Assembly: GCA_905250115.1 (NCBI GenBank) | Contig: CAJNOI010000031.1 | Coordinates: 629,534-693,533, forward strand | Source: Adineta steineri | Lineage: Eukaryota; Rotifera; Eurotatoria; Adinetida; Adinetidae | Reading direction: 5' to 3' | Length of the DNA: 64,000 nt | In this document: one piece after another, positions 51,701 to 64,000 of the stretch | How positions within the stretch are numbered: position 1 is the stretch's first letter | How the letters are laid out: every line of letters starts with the position of its first letter | Notes under the pieces: generated by a model | The model's input: the letters and a program-made list of their open reading frames with translations, nothing else | What the model was told of the DNA's origin: nothing | Database searches by the model: none | Made by a program: the position numbers and the translations under genes

Positions 51701-54477
51701 TACAAATATATATAAACGTGCACATCGTTCATCATCAGCTGATTCTCAAGTATTTGCAAATCCAATGCATAATCGTGATCGTCCTGCACGTCGACGATAT
51801 CAAAGTGTTAAAGATTCAGATATGAATGATGAACATACGACATCCGATAGTGTATATAGTCGAGCTTTAGAAAAACTTAAGAATCAATCTGAATTGCAAC
51901 AACAACAACTAGAAGAACCACAATCAAATCGTATATATCGAACTACACTTTCGATACCGGATGGCGGAACTCGACGTGTGTCTGCCGATGCAACCTCTCG
52001 ACAAAGACTTTCTTCCAGCGGAACAGCATCAGATTCTCAAACAGAAAATAATCAACAACAACAACAAAAATCAGCAAAATTAAATATTGAATCAACTAAT
52101 CGTATAAAAAAACTCTCATTTCTTTCTGCTCGTAGACGTGCGAGTTATTATCCAAGTGCACCATCAAATGGTTTAACAGATGAACAAAAAAAGAAACGAG
52201 ATGTCATATGGCCACTTAAACGATCCTATTCATTTGATACACCATTTCATCGTGAAACAATTGATGCTTTGAATAAAGGTATGTTTTAAAACAAAAAATT
52301 TCTTAAATAAAAAAATAAAGTCTAAAATAAATCTATCGTAAAACTAATTCATTTACAGACCAGGATATTTATTCTCCATTAGAGTCTTGTAAGTAAGAAT
52401 GTTTCCACTTGTCTGTTCCTTACACTTAATATATTCTCTATTTTTTTCTTCGGTTTTCTTTTATCATTATTATTTCATTGTAACTTATTATAAATGATAA
52501 ATATTCTAATCATTGTAATAAGTTTTGCACGATTTATATATTTTCTTTTTCTTTGTTGCTTCATTATTTTTCTTTATATAAATATATGTGTTTGAAATTT
52601 TAGACAGTGGGTCTCGATGGGAAAGATTAAAACTTGGTATTCAATCAAAAATCTATCGTTTTACAAAATCAACAGAAGATGTTTCAACATTAGGTCTTAC
52701 ACCAATAATACAAACAAATTCTTCCGAGAATCAATCAGTCCCATTTTCTAGTCGTTATCTTGGTGTTAATGCTGCTCAAGGAATTGATCGTAATCGTTTA
52801 CGTGATAAAATACGTCGTGTGACATTAAATCTTAAGACAAGTTGGAGACAACGTTCAGATTTTAATGAATCAGATGAATCAGATATTGATCATAATGATT
52901 CTTATCATGATTCATTACATGATGATATGAGTTCATTTATTGGCCCAGCAATGAAATCTACAACACATCAACTTGGTTTACAAGGTTCATCAAAAATGTG
53001 GTTTGGAAAAGATTATGCAAATTTTTTACTTCGTGATTTTCGTAATCTTGATCAACCATTTCAAGATCAAATTGATCGTAATACAACACCACGTATGCCA
53101 TGGCATGATATTGGAGGTTTTGTATATGGTGCTGCTGCACGAGATTTAGCAAGACATTTTATTGAACGATGGAATTTTATAAAAAGACAAAAAGTTAAAG
53201 ATGATGAACGTTATCCATTTTTATTACCAAAATCTTATGGAGCATATACACCATGTCCTAAACTTCTTTCTAATACATTTAATTGTTCAACACAAGTAAA
53301 AACAAAAAAAAATCTTGTTTCTCATTTTTATTTTATTTTTATTTCTAATAGGTATTAAGAAGTGTTGGTCGATGGTCAACAGGTAGAAATGAGACTGAAG
53401 AATCTATTCATATGGCATTTATTGATATGATAACGAAAGCAAAATATTATATTTATATTGAAAATCAATTTTTTGTTTCATTAATTGGTGATTCAACTGT
53501 ACATAATGGTATAGCTGATGCTTTATTTAAACGAATTATACGTGCACATCAGTAAAGAAAAATATTTTTTTTTAAATGACATTTTTTTTTGTAAATATTT
53601 TCTTTGTAGAGAAAAAGAAACATTTCGTGTTTATATTGTCATGCCATTAATACCCGGTTTTGAAGGTCAATATGGTACATCAAAAGCAACAGCATTACAA
53701 GCAATAACACATTGGAATTATCGATCCATATCACAAGGTCAACAATCATTATTAGCTCGTTTATCAAAAGAAGTTGGTGATCCACATCGTTATATATGTT
53801 TTTTTGGTTTACGAACATGGTCAGAAATGAATGGACGTCTTGTATCAGAAATTGTTTATGTACATAGTAAATTAGTTGTTGTTGATGATACTCGTGTATT
53901 AATTGGATCAGCAAATATCAATGATAGAAGTTTAATTGGTGATCGAGATTCTGAAATATCTGTTCTATTTGAAGATACAGAATTTGTACATGGAAAAATG
54001 AATGGAAATGATATTCAAGTAGGAAAATTTGCAAGTGGTTTACGTAAAAGATTATTTCGAGAACATTTGGGAGATTTTGATGGAACACAAATAAACTATC
54101 AAGATCCAATATCAGATTCATTTTACAAAGATATTTGGTTATCAACAGCAGCTAGAAATACAACAATGTTTGAAAAGGTTTAGAATTTTTTCTTTTTGTT
54201 TATTTATTTTATCTTTATATTGATTTGTTTATTTGTTTTTCTTTCAATTAAGATATTTAATTGTATACCAACGGATTCAGCATTTACATTTACACAATTA
54301 CGTGAAATACAATCAGCGTCGAAACTTTGTGAAACTAATCCTGATGAAGCACGACGTTTACTTCAATCAGTACGTGGTTATTTAGTATTGATACCACATA
54401 AATTTCTTTCAAAAGAATATCTTGGACCACGTTTACCAGCTAAAGAAATTTTAGCACCTGCTTGGTTTTGGACATAA
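48719..54477 (+). CDS. PLD: phospholipase D (PX-PH-HKD-HKD, PLD1/2 type)
   Basis: More than ten exons from the ATG at 48719 to the TAA at 54475-54477. An acidic N terminus precedes a PX domain ([20 protein letters not shown]), a PH domain ([20 protein letters not shown]) and the first catalytic motif [20 protein letters not shown] at about 50790-50850. A long charged, Ser/Gln-rich loop (about 51280-52620) separates this from the second half with [20 protein letters not shown] and the second HKD motif [19 protein letters not shown] at about 53860-53920. The C terminus [10 protein letters not shown] is the conserved PLD end required for activity. The enzyme hydrolyses phosphatidylcholine to phosphatidic acid and choline on endomembranes and plasma membrane. 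The loop is interrupted by a 10-N gap whose length does not keep the frame, so that part is incomplete. Confidence 0.9.
51670..51679. other. assembly gap of ten Ns
   Basis: Ten N bases inside the loop-coding region of PLD. The frames on the two sides are offset by one if ten bases are counted. The true missing length is therefore a multiple of three, unless an intron lies here; the last base pair before the Ns is GT. Confidence 0.95.
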
Positions 54478-55900
54478 ATGTTCCAAAATATATATTTATA
54501 TATACATACATATATATACGTACACACATATTATTTTTATTATTTATTCTTTTGGCAATTATAGATTATTATTAATCTAGATGCAATACAAAGCAATTCT
54601 TCTTTTTTTTTCAATACAGTATCTTTCCGAACAGATTTGGAAGGAAAAATAATTGACCGAAAAAGAAAAGAACAGAGTTCCGTCCATGTTTATTTTTTGT
54701 CGCCAGTTTTTATCATTTATTAGTTATTGATCACTGAAGCATAACAAAAAAAACAATATATATATATATATAAATATATATTTGACTCCTCTTAAAATGA
54801 TAAATGTTTTTCTTTTCTACATGTGATAATATTCTGTGCGATTTAGTATTTTGTATTTTGACATGTCTTTATTTCTACAAAATTTCATTTACTATTATAT
54901 AACAACTATTTCTCTAGGATGTTTTTTTCTATGTACTTATATAAGACACATTCCTTGATTCTTCTTTCGATATCCGTCGATGATGATTCTTGAAATGTTT
55001 TACTTCATGTTTTTTTTTCTTGGAAGAGTGTGCATGTCTTTTTTTTCTTTTTTTTTTAATGTTATTTATTAAAGATAAATGGCGATAATAAAAGAACTAA
55101 TATGGACAATGAGGAAGATAGATCAAAAATATAATTTCTTTTCTTTTCTTTTTTCCAGAATATAAAAATCTTTATTATTAATAATGGTATAACTAATATC
55201 TTTTAAATTTGAATTTATTTAAATACTGAAATAGTATTATATTTATATTACAATAATTATAATATCTCTTTTGAATAATCTTCTTTATTATAAATATTAA
55301 ACCATCATCGGATTAAATTTCATTTAGATTATGTGAAAAATAAGAAGCTGATGGCGGTTATTTAATAATATCGTGAGAATTAGCACATTTGCATTTAGAG
55401 ATTATTTTATATCAACATACGTCATTCAGTTGAGGCACTAAATAATCTATGAATCATCGATAAATATGACGATGCATGATAAAAATGGATTTTTTCTTCT
55501 ATTTAAAAAAGTACATTTAAACATTATGTAATAATTATATCTACAAGAACAAAAAAAAAGTTCTTTAAAATTCAAATAAAAAAAAATTCATTACTCATGA
55601 GTATAGAATGTAATAATACTTTTACCTTTCAACTGAATAATAGATTTTTGTAATTTTGACCCTGGATATTTTTTTTCCATTTTCTATTATTAATCAAATA
55701 TCAATAACAAAAAAATAACAATTTCCCATGAGATATTTTATGATATCTCATCTAAGTTTTTAATTTAATATCGTTATCATTATAAAAAAAACTTAGATAA
55801 CCATTTAAAAAAAGAATATATAAATATGACCTGTAGTTAATACTCCTTACATTTATTTTATAGTCTTATCTTTTTCATCATTTTAGATATTGCTATCAAC
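54478..55900. other. intergenic stretch between PLD and GILT
   Basis: AT-rich, with AT and T runs. No gene seen. Confidence 0.45.
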
Positions 55901-56869
55901 ATGTATGTGTCGTTTATACTTTCAACGATCCTTTTTTTCTACATCAGTGGTGGTTTAGCCGTCAATTGCCCAAAATCATCAGCTAATTGGTGTGATAATA
56001 AAGATATTGCACAAGCTTGTGGTGTATGTATTTATATGAAAAAAATATTTATTCGATCTCACTTTTTTGTTAAATTCTAATATCAGGTAATTGATCAATG
56101 TAATAAGTATGTTTGGAATATTCATGCTGCAGATGATCGTGTTAATTTAACTGTTTACTATGAAACTCTTTGTCCAGATTGTCGAGATTTTATTAAAACA
56201 CAAGTTTGGAATGCTTATCAATCAATTCTTAGTATTGTTAATATAAGTTTTGTTCCATATGGAAATGCACGTGAAGTATATCGACCTGAAACTCAATTAT
56301 ACCAATTCTATTGTCAACATGGTTCTGATGAATGTTATGGAAATTTAATTCATGTAAATAAATTAATTTTATTTCATTTTTATAAAAATTCCCCTTTTCT
56401 TAGACTTGTGTTATACATCTATACCCAAATACAACAGCACATTTAGTAAGAATAAATTATTTTATTAAAAAAACTGTATTTCATCTTTGTATTATCTAGC
56501 CATTTATTTATTGTACTGAATCAACTGATGGTGATATTGAAACAGTAGCTACACAATGTGCAGAAAAAACATCAATTGATTTTAATAAAGTTAATTCATG
56601 TGTACAAAGTCGATTAGGTAATCAATTACAACATTTATATGCTAACCAAACAGATAGTCTTCAACCACCTCATCAATATGTACCTTGGATAACAATCAAT
56701 GGTGAACATACAGAAGAAATGGAACAAGCAGCTGAAAAAGATCTTATCGGAGTTATATGCAAATCTTATAAAGTAATTTCTTCGAAATTAAATTTTATCA
56801 ATATTCATATTAAACATATACCTTTTTTAGGGTTCAAATCCACCAGCTCAATGCACGAAAAATTTATAA
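55901..56869 (+). CDS. IFI30: GILT: gamma-interferon-inducible lysosomal thiol reductase family
   Basis: Five exons in phase (55901-56023, 56087-56353, 56404-56445, 56500-56772, 56831-56869) give 247 residues. A signal peptide (FILSTILFFYISGGLA) is followed by a thioredoxin-like fold with the active-site motif CPDC in YYETLCPDCRDF (CxxC as in the family). The GILT signature CQHGSDECYGNLIHTC matches CQHGxxECxxNxxxxC exactly, though it is split by an intron. Later cysteines and VPWITINGEH are also typical. GILT reduces protein disulphides in acidic lysosomes. Several N-glycosylation sites are present. The gene is first in a close head-to-tail series with the small membrane frame and SLC52. Confidence 0.92.
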
Positions 56870-57038
56870 ACAATTGACATACTATATTTTTTTTCATTAT
56901 TATATCAAAGTCTTTCGTAATTTTTTCTCTTTCTATTTCCGATTAATTAAATGAGCTTTTTACTAATATGTTATTAATTTAAATAAAATCGTTAATCTTT
57001 CTTTTTTCTTTTTTTTCTCTACAATTCATAGCAACAGA

Positions 57039-57230
57039 ATGAATAATGATGTTTATTTTTATCTGATCTATCTTATATTATTAATAGTTTTATATATTTA
57101 TTATATAATAATTATTCTACAAGACAAAAGTAATCTATTTGATGATAATGAACAATATGATTACTTAGATAATTATGAATGTAAAATACCACGTTTGTTA
57201 TGGTTTAAAAAAGGATATCGATTACGTTGA
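57039..57230 (+). CDS. possible small single-pass membrane protein
   Basis: Frame of 63 residues: short N terminus, one long hydrophobic segment (residues ~6-27), then an acidic and finally basic tail (IPRLLWFKKGYRLR). It starts with ATG eight bases after an acceptor-like TTCATAG, 170 bp past the GILT stop. The mix of one TM and a charged tail is unlike the low-complexity chance frames nearby. I recognise no family, so a chance frame or part of the SLC52 5' region is possible. Confidence 0.35.
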   Translation: MNNDVYFYLIYLILLIVLYIYYIIIILQDKSNLFDDNEQYDYLDNYECKIPRLLWFKKGYRLR

Positions 57231-57422
57231 CCTTTGATATTTTCAGATCTGGTCTTTTTTTTCTAAACACATTGTTTATACAAGTAAGAGAGAGAAAGAA
57301 AAAAAAGAGAAATATGCACGAAACACGAGTACGAATTATGGTTTCTTTTTTTTTTCGTATATTACTTGTACAATTTTTGTATATTCTGTTTTGTTTTTCT
57401 TCTTACATTTATTTTTTTCAGA

Positions 57423-58733
57423 ATGATTGAAAATAAGTGGACAGTAAAGGAATATATAACTTACAGTCTTTTAACACTTGTTTTTCTTTCATCATGGACA
57501 GATATTAATGGTATATTTGCTGAATTACCACAAATTATTTTAACTCAACCAGAACGTTGGAAACTTGGCGCATATCTTGCACTTATTACAAACTTTGGTA
57601 ATATTGCACCATTAACACTTGTTATTATAAAATGTTTAAGTAAAAAACGTACACTTAATTCTATTCCAATAAATTATGTTGTTATTAGTATTGGTATGTT
57701 ATCATGTTTTCTGCTGATTTTCTTTTGGCAACGTACAGCAATAATAAAAAATCAAAATTATAGTTTAACACTTCTTATACTTGCATTTTTTCTATCATTA
57801 CTCGATTGTACATCATCAGTTTCATTTGCTGATTATATACAAAAATTTCGACGCGAATTTACAAGTGCACTTTTTCTTGGGGAAAGTTTAACATCAGTTA
57901 TACCAAGTTTATTAGCGATTGGACAAGGGAATGGTCAACTTTATTGTACATCATCATTAATTAATGGAACAAATACAACAACTGCTGTTTATAAAACTGC
58001 ACGATTTTCAGTTTCAATTTATTTCTTATGTTTATTTATACTTTTAACAATTTCATTTATTGCATTTATACTTTTACAATGGACAAAAATCGCACGAAAT
58101 TCACGTCAATTTATATCGAAAACAAATGAAGATAATAATAATAATGAAACTGTAAATACACTTGTCGAACAACAAGATGTTACTACTATTCCATCTGAAT
58201 CATTTCAGTTAACTAAAACATCCTACCTTCTTCTTTCATTTGGATGTACATATACAAGTTCAATTCTATTCGGAATGCTTCTTTCCATCTCAACATATGT
58301 TCTAATGCCATATGGACATCGAATATTTTATCTTGGAACAATTTTATCACCATGGATGTTAACATTAATTTGGATTTTAGGTATGATAAAACCTATAATA
58401 TCTAAACGTTATATATTATTATTTATTCTATTGGGTACAATAACATTTTCATTTGATTTATATGTCTCATTTAAAAGTCCATGTCCACCATTTGTTAATA
58501 CAACAAAAGGTAATATTTTTATTTTATTTATTTGGCTTAGTACTTATGTATTATTGGGATATCCTCGTTTAATTATTGCAAATTATGTTCGAAATTATTC
58601 ATCAAATGGAATGTTTTGGTATGGTGTAAATGTTCAATTAGGTGCATTAATTGGTTCGATTATAGCTTATCTTTTAATAGAAACATTTTCTCTACTTCGT
58701 GAATGTATACCTTGTGAAATACTTCATTGTTAA
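57423..58733 (+). CDS. SLC52-family riboflavin transporter
   Basis: Single coding exon of 436 residues. I chose the ATG at 57423 over the in-frame one at 57366 because a good acceptor (TTATTTTTTTCAG) ends one base before it and the protein then starts like other family members. The N-terminal block LSSWTDINGIFAELPQIILT and the later GNIAPLTLVII match the conserved SLC52 first helices. About eleven hydrophobic segments follow, with a charged loop near residues 230-265. The family imports riboflavin across the plasma membrane. A conserved cysteine-containing end (CIPCEILHC) is present. No intron is seen within the coding part. Confidence 0.87.
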   Translation: MIENKWTVKEYITYSLLTLVFLSSWTDINGIFAELPQIILTQPERWKLGAYLALITNFGNIAPLTLVIIKCLSKKRTLNSIPINYVVISIGMLSCFLLIFFWQRTAIIKNQNYSLTLLILAFFLSLLDCTSSVSFADYIQKFRREFTSALFLGESLTSVIPSLLAIGQGNGQLYCTSSLINGTNTTTAVYKTARFSVSIYFLCLFILLTISFIAFILLQWTKIARNSRQFISKTNEDNNNNETVNTLVEQQDVTTIPSESFQLTKTSYLLLSFGCTYTSSILFGMLLSISTYVLMPYGHRIFYLGTILSPWMLTLIWILGMIKPIISKRYILLFILLGTITFSFDLYVSFKSPCPPFVNTTKGNIFILFIWLSTYVLLGYPRLIIANYVRNYSSNGMFWYGVNVQLGALIGSIIAYLLIETFSLLRECIPCEILHC

Positions 58734-60023
58734 TTGTTAATAAGACAAATATACTTTTCCTCAACTAAAGATTGATGAAGACATTCTTTCTTTTACTTAA
58801 GGCATATATGTATACATATATATCATATGGATTATATGTCATCCGTACTCGTCGTCCCATTAGTAGTTTTTGATGAATAATCATCTTGTCAGAACACGCG
58901 TGTATTCTTTTGTACGTGTCCTTAAAACATATTATAACTCATCTATTGTTCATTCGCTAGACATATTATACTTTTTTATGTTATTCACATTAATAACTGT
59001 TGATTTTACTGAAGACAAAACATTATTATGTTTTGATCTCTTTTCTCGAATAGAAAAAAATAAAATAAAATGAAGAGATGAAATAGAACTATCGTTTACC
59101 TTTTAAAAATTTTTGATTCATATCAAATCTTATTCATTCTATATGAATAGATAATACATCAAATGATAATTGGCTATATCTCCTCTTCTTCTTCTTCTTC
59201 CTTCTTGATCAAAATGATTGATATTGAACAGATCTCTCTTTCCTATTGTTGATATAAGAGGAAGAATAATTGATTAACTATTTTAATATAAAGACTTCGT
59301 TTGCTTTTTTTCTACTTGCAATGAATAATTAAATCTAGCGTGACAAGTTTTTCTGTATGTGTCCCTCCTTTTTTTTTTATTATAAATATTAGTTCAATAA
59401 GTTCGCACATTCAAATCTATTTCTAAATAGAAAAAAACAACATGAACATTAATTCCTTTACTTATTAATATGAACGACAGAAAAATGTTGGCAGCATGTC
59501 CCATATGAACACTGTCAATATGTATCTCTGTGCACATACAAATCGATTATTATTAGTCTTCATCGCACGCGATATTGAAGAAGTTAAACAGATAATGCTC
59601 TTATTTCTAGACATCCCCTCTCCTTGATACGTGTGTACACATAAAAATGAATCTTTTTTTATTTACCTATATCGATATACACAAAAAAAAAATCTATTAA
59701 ATGATTATATCATTCGATTAAGTCCAAGGGCTTAGAATAAAATAGTCATTGTTGACATCTTCTTATTTTTCACCTAAAGCAATTTATATGTTGATGAGTT
59801 TGAAAATCGTCTTCGCTCGATTAAGTTTAGATAGATAAAACATTTAGATATGTCTTGAGTGCATTCAAATGAGTTTAAATGAAGTCATTTACTTTTAGTA
59901 TATATATATATATATATTTCTTACAATCAGAACAACACACACACACTATCAAATCTATGTACAAACACCGGTATGCAAGAGAAAAAAAACGACGTGATGG
60001 CATTATTTGTCATATCTATATGG
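58734..60023. other. convergent intergenic region between SLC52 and HAND
   Basis: AT-rich with (CTT)n near 59185 and an AT run near 59898. No gene seen. A short frame at 59879 is a chance one overlapping the HAND 3' end. Confidence 0.45.
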
Positions 60024-61053
60024 CTATCGCATTTTTGCATTGCTATGTCTTAAATACGGCTTGTCATATGTGCGTAGTTTGTGTATTGTTTTTGTACTCG
60101 ATGATGAGCTACTATGAGAAAGTGTAGGTGAATTTGATAAACTTCCGGATGATGTATTCAATTGTAATTGTGGTGGCAATGTTTGAGGTAAAGGATTTGT
60201 TTCATTAGTTGATTGATTTTGTTGTTGTTGAAAATTTTCATTACGATTTAATTCTGACTGCCAAACTGCCTGTGGCCATCCTGTTCGTCCTTTGATTTTA
60301 CGTGGTGATAATGAGTTATCAAACTATAAAAAAAAATAAAGATATTAAAATAATTAATTTGTTATTTTTTTTTTCTTAATTGATATTCTTACCTTCATTA
60401 GATCTCTATGATCTTTTCTTGTTTTAATAATTTCAGCTTTAAATGCACTTGGCATGGCTGTTGGATCATCTTTAGATAATATATCCATGAGAAATTCAAT
60501 ATATTTTGTAGCTAATTTAAGTGTTTTTATCTTGGATAATTTTGTGTCAGGTTGAACATTGGGTATCGCTGTGCGTAGATCGGAAAAAGCTGTATTTATA
60601 GATTGTGTACGACGGCGCTCTTTTTTATTAGCTGAGACACGTCGTTTAAAACAACGAGGAGCACCTTAAAACGTATAAAAAAGTTTTCTGTGCTCGAAAA
60701 TAAAAAGAAAAACAAGGAAACTTGACTATACCTGTTCCACCAAGATTTGATCCGATTGTTGCTTGTCCTTCAATGCTTATTTCATTGTCAATAGAAGATG
60801 ATGATGTTGTCCAAGCAAGATTATAATCATATGGCATGATTGAATGATCATAATTTTGTACAGTTTGATTATGATTATTCGTATTAATATTATTATTATC
60901 AAATGAATATGTTTCAAGTTCATTTGTTGGATAATATGATGTTGAAATTCGATTATATGGATGATAACGAGAATTATGATGATGTCGATTAAATATTACA
61001 CCGGATGGTGAAGTTGGTGAAGATGTATAACTATCATTTGGTGAATTAAACAT
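60024..61053 (-). CDS. HAND: HAND-type bHLH transcription factor
   Basis: Three exons in phase (61053-60732, 60664-60393, 60323-60024) give 297 residues. The first exon is Asn/Ser/Tyr-rich and disordered. The second encodes the bHLH domain: basic region [17 protein letters not shown], helix 1 [13 protein letters not shown], loop and helix 2 [20 protein letters not shown], followed by [16 protein letters not shown]. This is nearly the HAND consensus ([10 protein letters not shown]...[15 protein letters not shown]). The third exon starts with [13 protein letters not shown], the conserved HAND C-terminal motif, then a Gln/Ser-rich tail. HAND factors bind E-boxes as dimers with E proteins and control mesoderm and muscle/heart-type programmes in animals. 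It is a single-copy-looking conserved developmental gene. Confidence 0.92.
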
Positions 61054-63212
61054 TTTTTTAAATCACCTGTTTATTAATAATTAGACTAGTTCGTAAATGT
61101 AATAGTATCTTCTGATATTTAGTGTATATAGCTCTGTTAATCGTCAAGATGATGTGTGTGTTTGTACGATTGACTGATTGAGTTTGGTTCACTTATTGAC
61201 TCGTAACTTTCTTTCTCTCCTCTTCTATTCTCTCCCTCTCTCTCTCTCTCTCGTTCTCTCTTAATAGATATACATCGTATACGTTTACTCTTTCTCCTTC
61301 TACTTTTTCTATCCAATAATAGGAAAAAAAAATTATCGTTTCGTCCTTTTTCTTTCTACCTCGACTCCTATAGAACACATCCGATTGGTTGTTGATGATC
61401 GATGTAGAATATTTTTATACACCATTCAGATTATTTAGCATGATAGACAAAAACCTTATCGCCTTTTCTTTTTTTGTTCTATAAATATTTTTTTCGAGTG
61501 CTTTGTTTGACGTCACGGTTGGATATGCGTTTGTCTACGTACAATAATATCGACTGGATAATATCCAGTAGGTTACAAGGTGTGAAATTAAAATTTCACA
61601 CAACAAGTACGCAATCCTGACTTTTTTGTTTTTTACTTAAATAAATTCGTCGATTCATTAATAGAATTTATCGATAAATATAAAAAAGAATAATCTCCAA
61701 TGGGAATGCTGCTACTGTTTAACTGATAAGAGTCAAGGCATGGCAGGATGTTTGTTTGTTTAATAATCGTGTTTGATGTATGTGCTTCATTCTGTTCTTT
61801 TAGCCTAGACGATTATCACTTTCTGTCGTCTTCACTAACAACAAAATAGATCATGTTTATACTTCGGCTTATTTCATTCAATCATACCAGATCACCGACG
61901 ATGATTACGCGCTTTTCTTTTTTTATTATTTCATTTACTCCTGAAATTGAGATGAGCATTCATGATAAAATCACATTAGCAAAAGGAAGCGGCAAGTTTT
62001 TTTTTCTGTTGTTGTCTTTAAAGGAAGAGAATAGAAAAAGAATACGGAACTTGCTGAAAAGAAAACGAAATGTTATAATATTAACAACGCTTTGCTTGTA
62101 AAACCGGACATACATGTATGTATGTATGTCTATAAGAGCATCTGCCTACACATTATATTTTATATATCATTTATCTTTGATCTGAAACGTAGAAATTACA
62201 ACATGACATGCTTCATGTTTGTGTATATAATCGATTCAAAGACACAGACATCAAATTAGTGAATATATATGAACAATAATTATTGTTCTAGTAGAATTCA
62301 TCTGTCGATTGAATAAAATAAAACTGTATCTGTATTCTTTTCAACAAAAAAATTCTCATACATAAATGACTAGCAGTAAATTATGTTCATTAATATAAAA
62401 ACCTTGAAATTAGTATTGCTGTTTCTCATCAAACTAAATATGCTTGATTTGTGATCTCTTCAATTTCACGCTCAATGCTGTTCAATGTAAAAATATTTTT
62501 AAACGATCAAAATATCTTCCTATTTTTTCCACCATTGATAAATAGGAATGACCACAATATAAAACCGATATCGTATATATTTCGTTGTTTTTCATAATAA
62601 AGTTATTTAGAAATGAAGATATAATAGATTTGAAACCTCCTTTCTTCATCTAGACATTAAGTCACTAATAATCGATTGATATAATCTCATCACTTTATAC
62701 ACGTCATTGATAATAATCTTATACGATTCATAAGGTGACGTGTCATGATATCTATATAAACGAACTAGTTCATTTGTATTCTTATACTCATCTGTCTCTT
62801 TCAAGATGCTTACTTTATATAACATATTTTTGTTACTTAACTTATCATACTTGAAATATTTCACCGACTTTTCTAAATCATACAAACTCTGATAAATCAA
62901 TTTGAAATAAATATTATTTCATGATTTCTATTTATTAATAATAAACCATCTGCCAATAAATTCTCTATTCCCATTCGGGGAATACATTCAATGAAATGCA
63001 CTACTAATTCATGTTCACTGAAATATTAGAATATATACCTTAATTATAATTCATTTTTAATATATTTGTTCCTATCGTATAGCGACATCGTGAGAGAAAT
63101 ATCTAATTCTTCTTACTAGATTGATTCTTTGACGAATCGAATAATTTTTTTACATTTTCTTTCTTAAAAAAAGAATTGATTTTCCGATTTCATCTTATTC
63201 TTATGTTACGAA
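61054..63212. other. divergent region between HAND and DDX42
   Basis: No gene accepted. It holds a CT-rich run at 61205-61262 and a (ATGT)n run near 62113. An 84-codon minus frame ending at 62646 lacks an ATG at its start and any recognisable feature. Likely contains the promoters of both neighbours. Confidence 0.45.
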
Positions 63213-64000
63213 ATGTCATCTAATAACAAACCTGTTGATCCAAAATTACAACAACTCTTTCCGTAAGAATTCCTTATGAATTATTTCATAATCTTAATTT
63301 TTTCTATCTAGTTTACCGAGTGGTTTACGTGCTAATGTAAGAAAAACTGAAGTTGTTACTCAAGCACATCGTACTGAACAAGAGTATAGTTAACTTATTA
63401 CTCCTATCAATAAATATATTTAGATATTTAGATATTTTGAAGCAGATGATCTCGATGATGTTGCATATAATAAAGCTAAAGCAGCTAAGAATCAAAAAAT
63501 GGATGATGATTTAGATTATCTACCAGCACCAGGTAGTCCTAGTTATAAACCTGAACAAAAAGATGATGATGACGATGATGATGAAGATGAAGATCCACTT
63601 GAACAATTTATGAAAGCAAATAATAATCAAGCAAAAAAAGATTTAGACGCAATTGGAAAGAAAAAAGAAAAGAAACAAGAAAAGTAAATAATATCAAAAT
63701 TAATTATCTATTAAAATAAAATTAATCTAGAGGAGTACGTGATGATATTGATAAAGAAGATGATCAAGAATCATATTTTCGTTGGCTTGAAGAAAATCCA
63801 AATGCTGGTTTACCAATTGGAGATGATGATGATGAAGATCGAGAATTACAATATGATGATGATGGTATTTATTTTTATTACAAAAAAAGAACAACTTTTT
63901 ATTTCTCTATGTTTTTAGGTAATTTAATTGCACCTGAGGTATCTAAGGTTATTGATCCTCTTCCACCTATTGATCATTCTCAAATTGAATACTCATCATT
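63213..64000 (+). CDS. DDX42: DDX42 DEAD-box RNA helicase, N-terminal part (runs off the right edge)
   Basis: Five exons in phase before the window ends: 63213-63262, a second of about 80 bp from about 63312, 63432-63683, 63731-63864 and 63919 onward. The visible protein is the disordered acidic N terminus: EYFEADDLDDVAYNKAK, a run of Asp/Glu, DPLEQFMKANNNQAKKDL, then GVRDDIDKEDDQESYFRWLE and NLIAPEVSKVIDPLPPIDHS. These blocks match DDX42 in order (RDDIEEEDDQEAYFR; KIIDPLPPIDHSEI). DDX42 is an SF3b-associated helicase in early spliceosome assembly. The helicase core lies beyond the window. Confidence 0.9.

Noticed and set aside
62646-62900. 84-codon minus-strand frame
   Set aside because: It starts with TTG, not ATG, shows no domain, and no splice sites in phase could be linked to it.

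Overview
The window is AT-rich (roughly 70% by eye) eukaryotic DNA. It has many small spliced genes whose introns are mostly 40-80 bp, and it looks like a bdelloid rotifer (Adineta/Rotaria type). The evidence is: an ADP-ribosyltransferase with TPR repeats of the architecture expanded in bdelloids; an intronless ketol-acid-reductoisomerase-like gene, a prokaryote/fungus/plant-type enzyme not expected in animals, lying between ordinary metazoan genes; and tracts of TGTGGG/CCCACA, the telomeric hexamer reported for Adineta. All assignments come from reading the sequence; no database search was run.

Left third (1-12.6 kb): accessory, repeat-rich DNA. It holds the 3' end of an open frame made of eleven exact 57-bp (19-residue) repeats, a small secreted-protein gene with an internal tandem duplication, an intact 1125-residue ART-TPR gene, and a single-exon J-domain protein with a glycine zipper. 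Between them are a hAT remnant with perfect 8-bp target-site duplications that supplies the present stop codon of the ART gene, a TTAA-flanked piggyBac-like non-autonomous element, a dispersed 130-bp repeat pair, and a family of fold-back sequences built from telomere-like GT/CA-rich arms around a related loop.

Middle (12.6-42.5 kb): mostly ordinary metazoan genes. On the minus strand are an LRR/GPS adhesion GPCR (with a Tc1/mariner-like MITE in a tiny intron) and a rhodopsin-class GPCR. On the plus strand are a Gln/His-rich protein of unknown function with two alternative terminal exons (one ending in a CaaX box), TOM1, the KARI-like gene, SNX14 (two introns carry copies of the same repeat), and a tandem GH31 alpha-glucosidase family (one pseudogene, two whole genes). 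A minus-strand Ly6/quiver-like gene follows.

Right third (42.5-64 kb): a 6.3-kb gene-poor stretch, then phospholipase D (PX-PH-HKD-HKD, with a 10-N assembly gap), GILT thiol reductase, a possible small membrane protein, an SLC52 riboflavin transporter, a HAND bHLH factor (minus), and the 5' part of the DDX42 RNA helicase, which runs off the right edge.

Several plus-strand genes are closely spaced head-to-tail with a splice-acceptor-like sequence just before the ATG (TOM1/KARI/SNX14 and GILT/small ORF/SLC52). This fits 5'UTR introns or spliced-leader trans-splicing, which is known in rotifers. The genes do not form one pathway. Functional groupings are endolysosomal traffic and function (TOM1, SNX14, PLD, GILT) and carbohydrate digestion (the GH31 pair).
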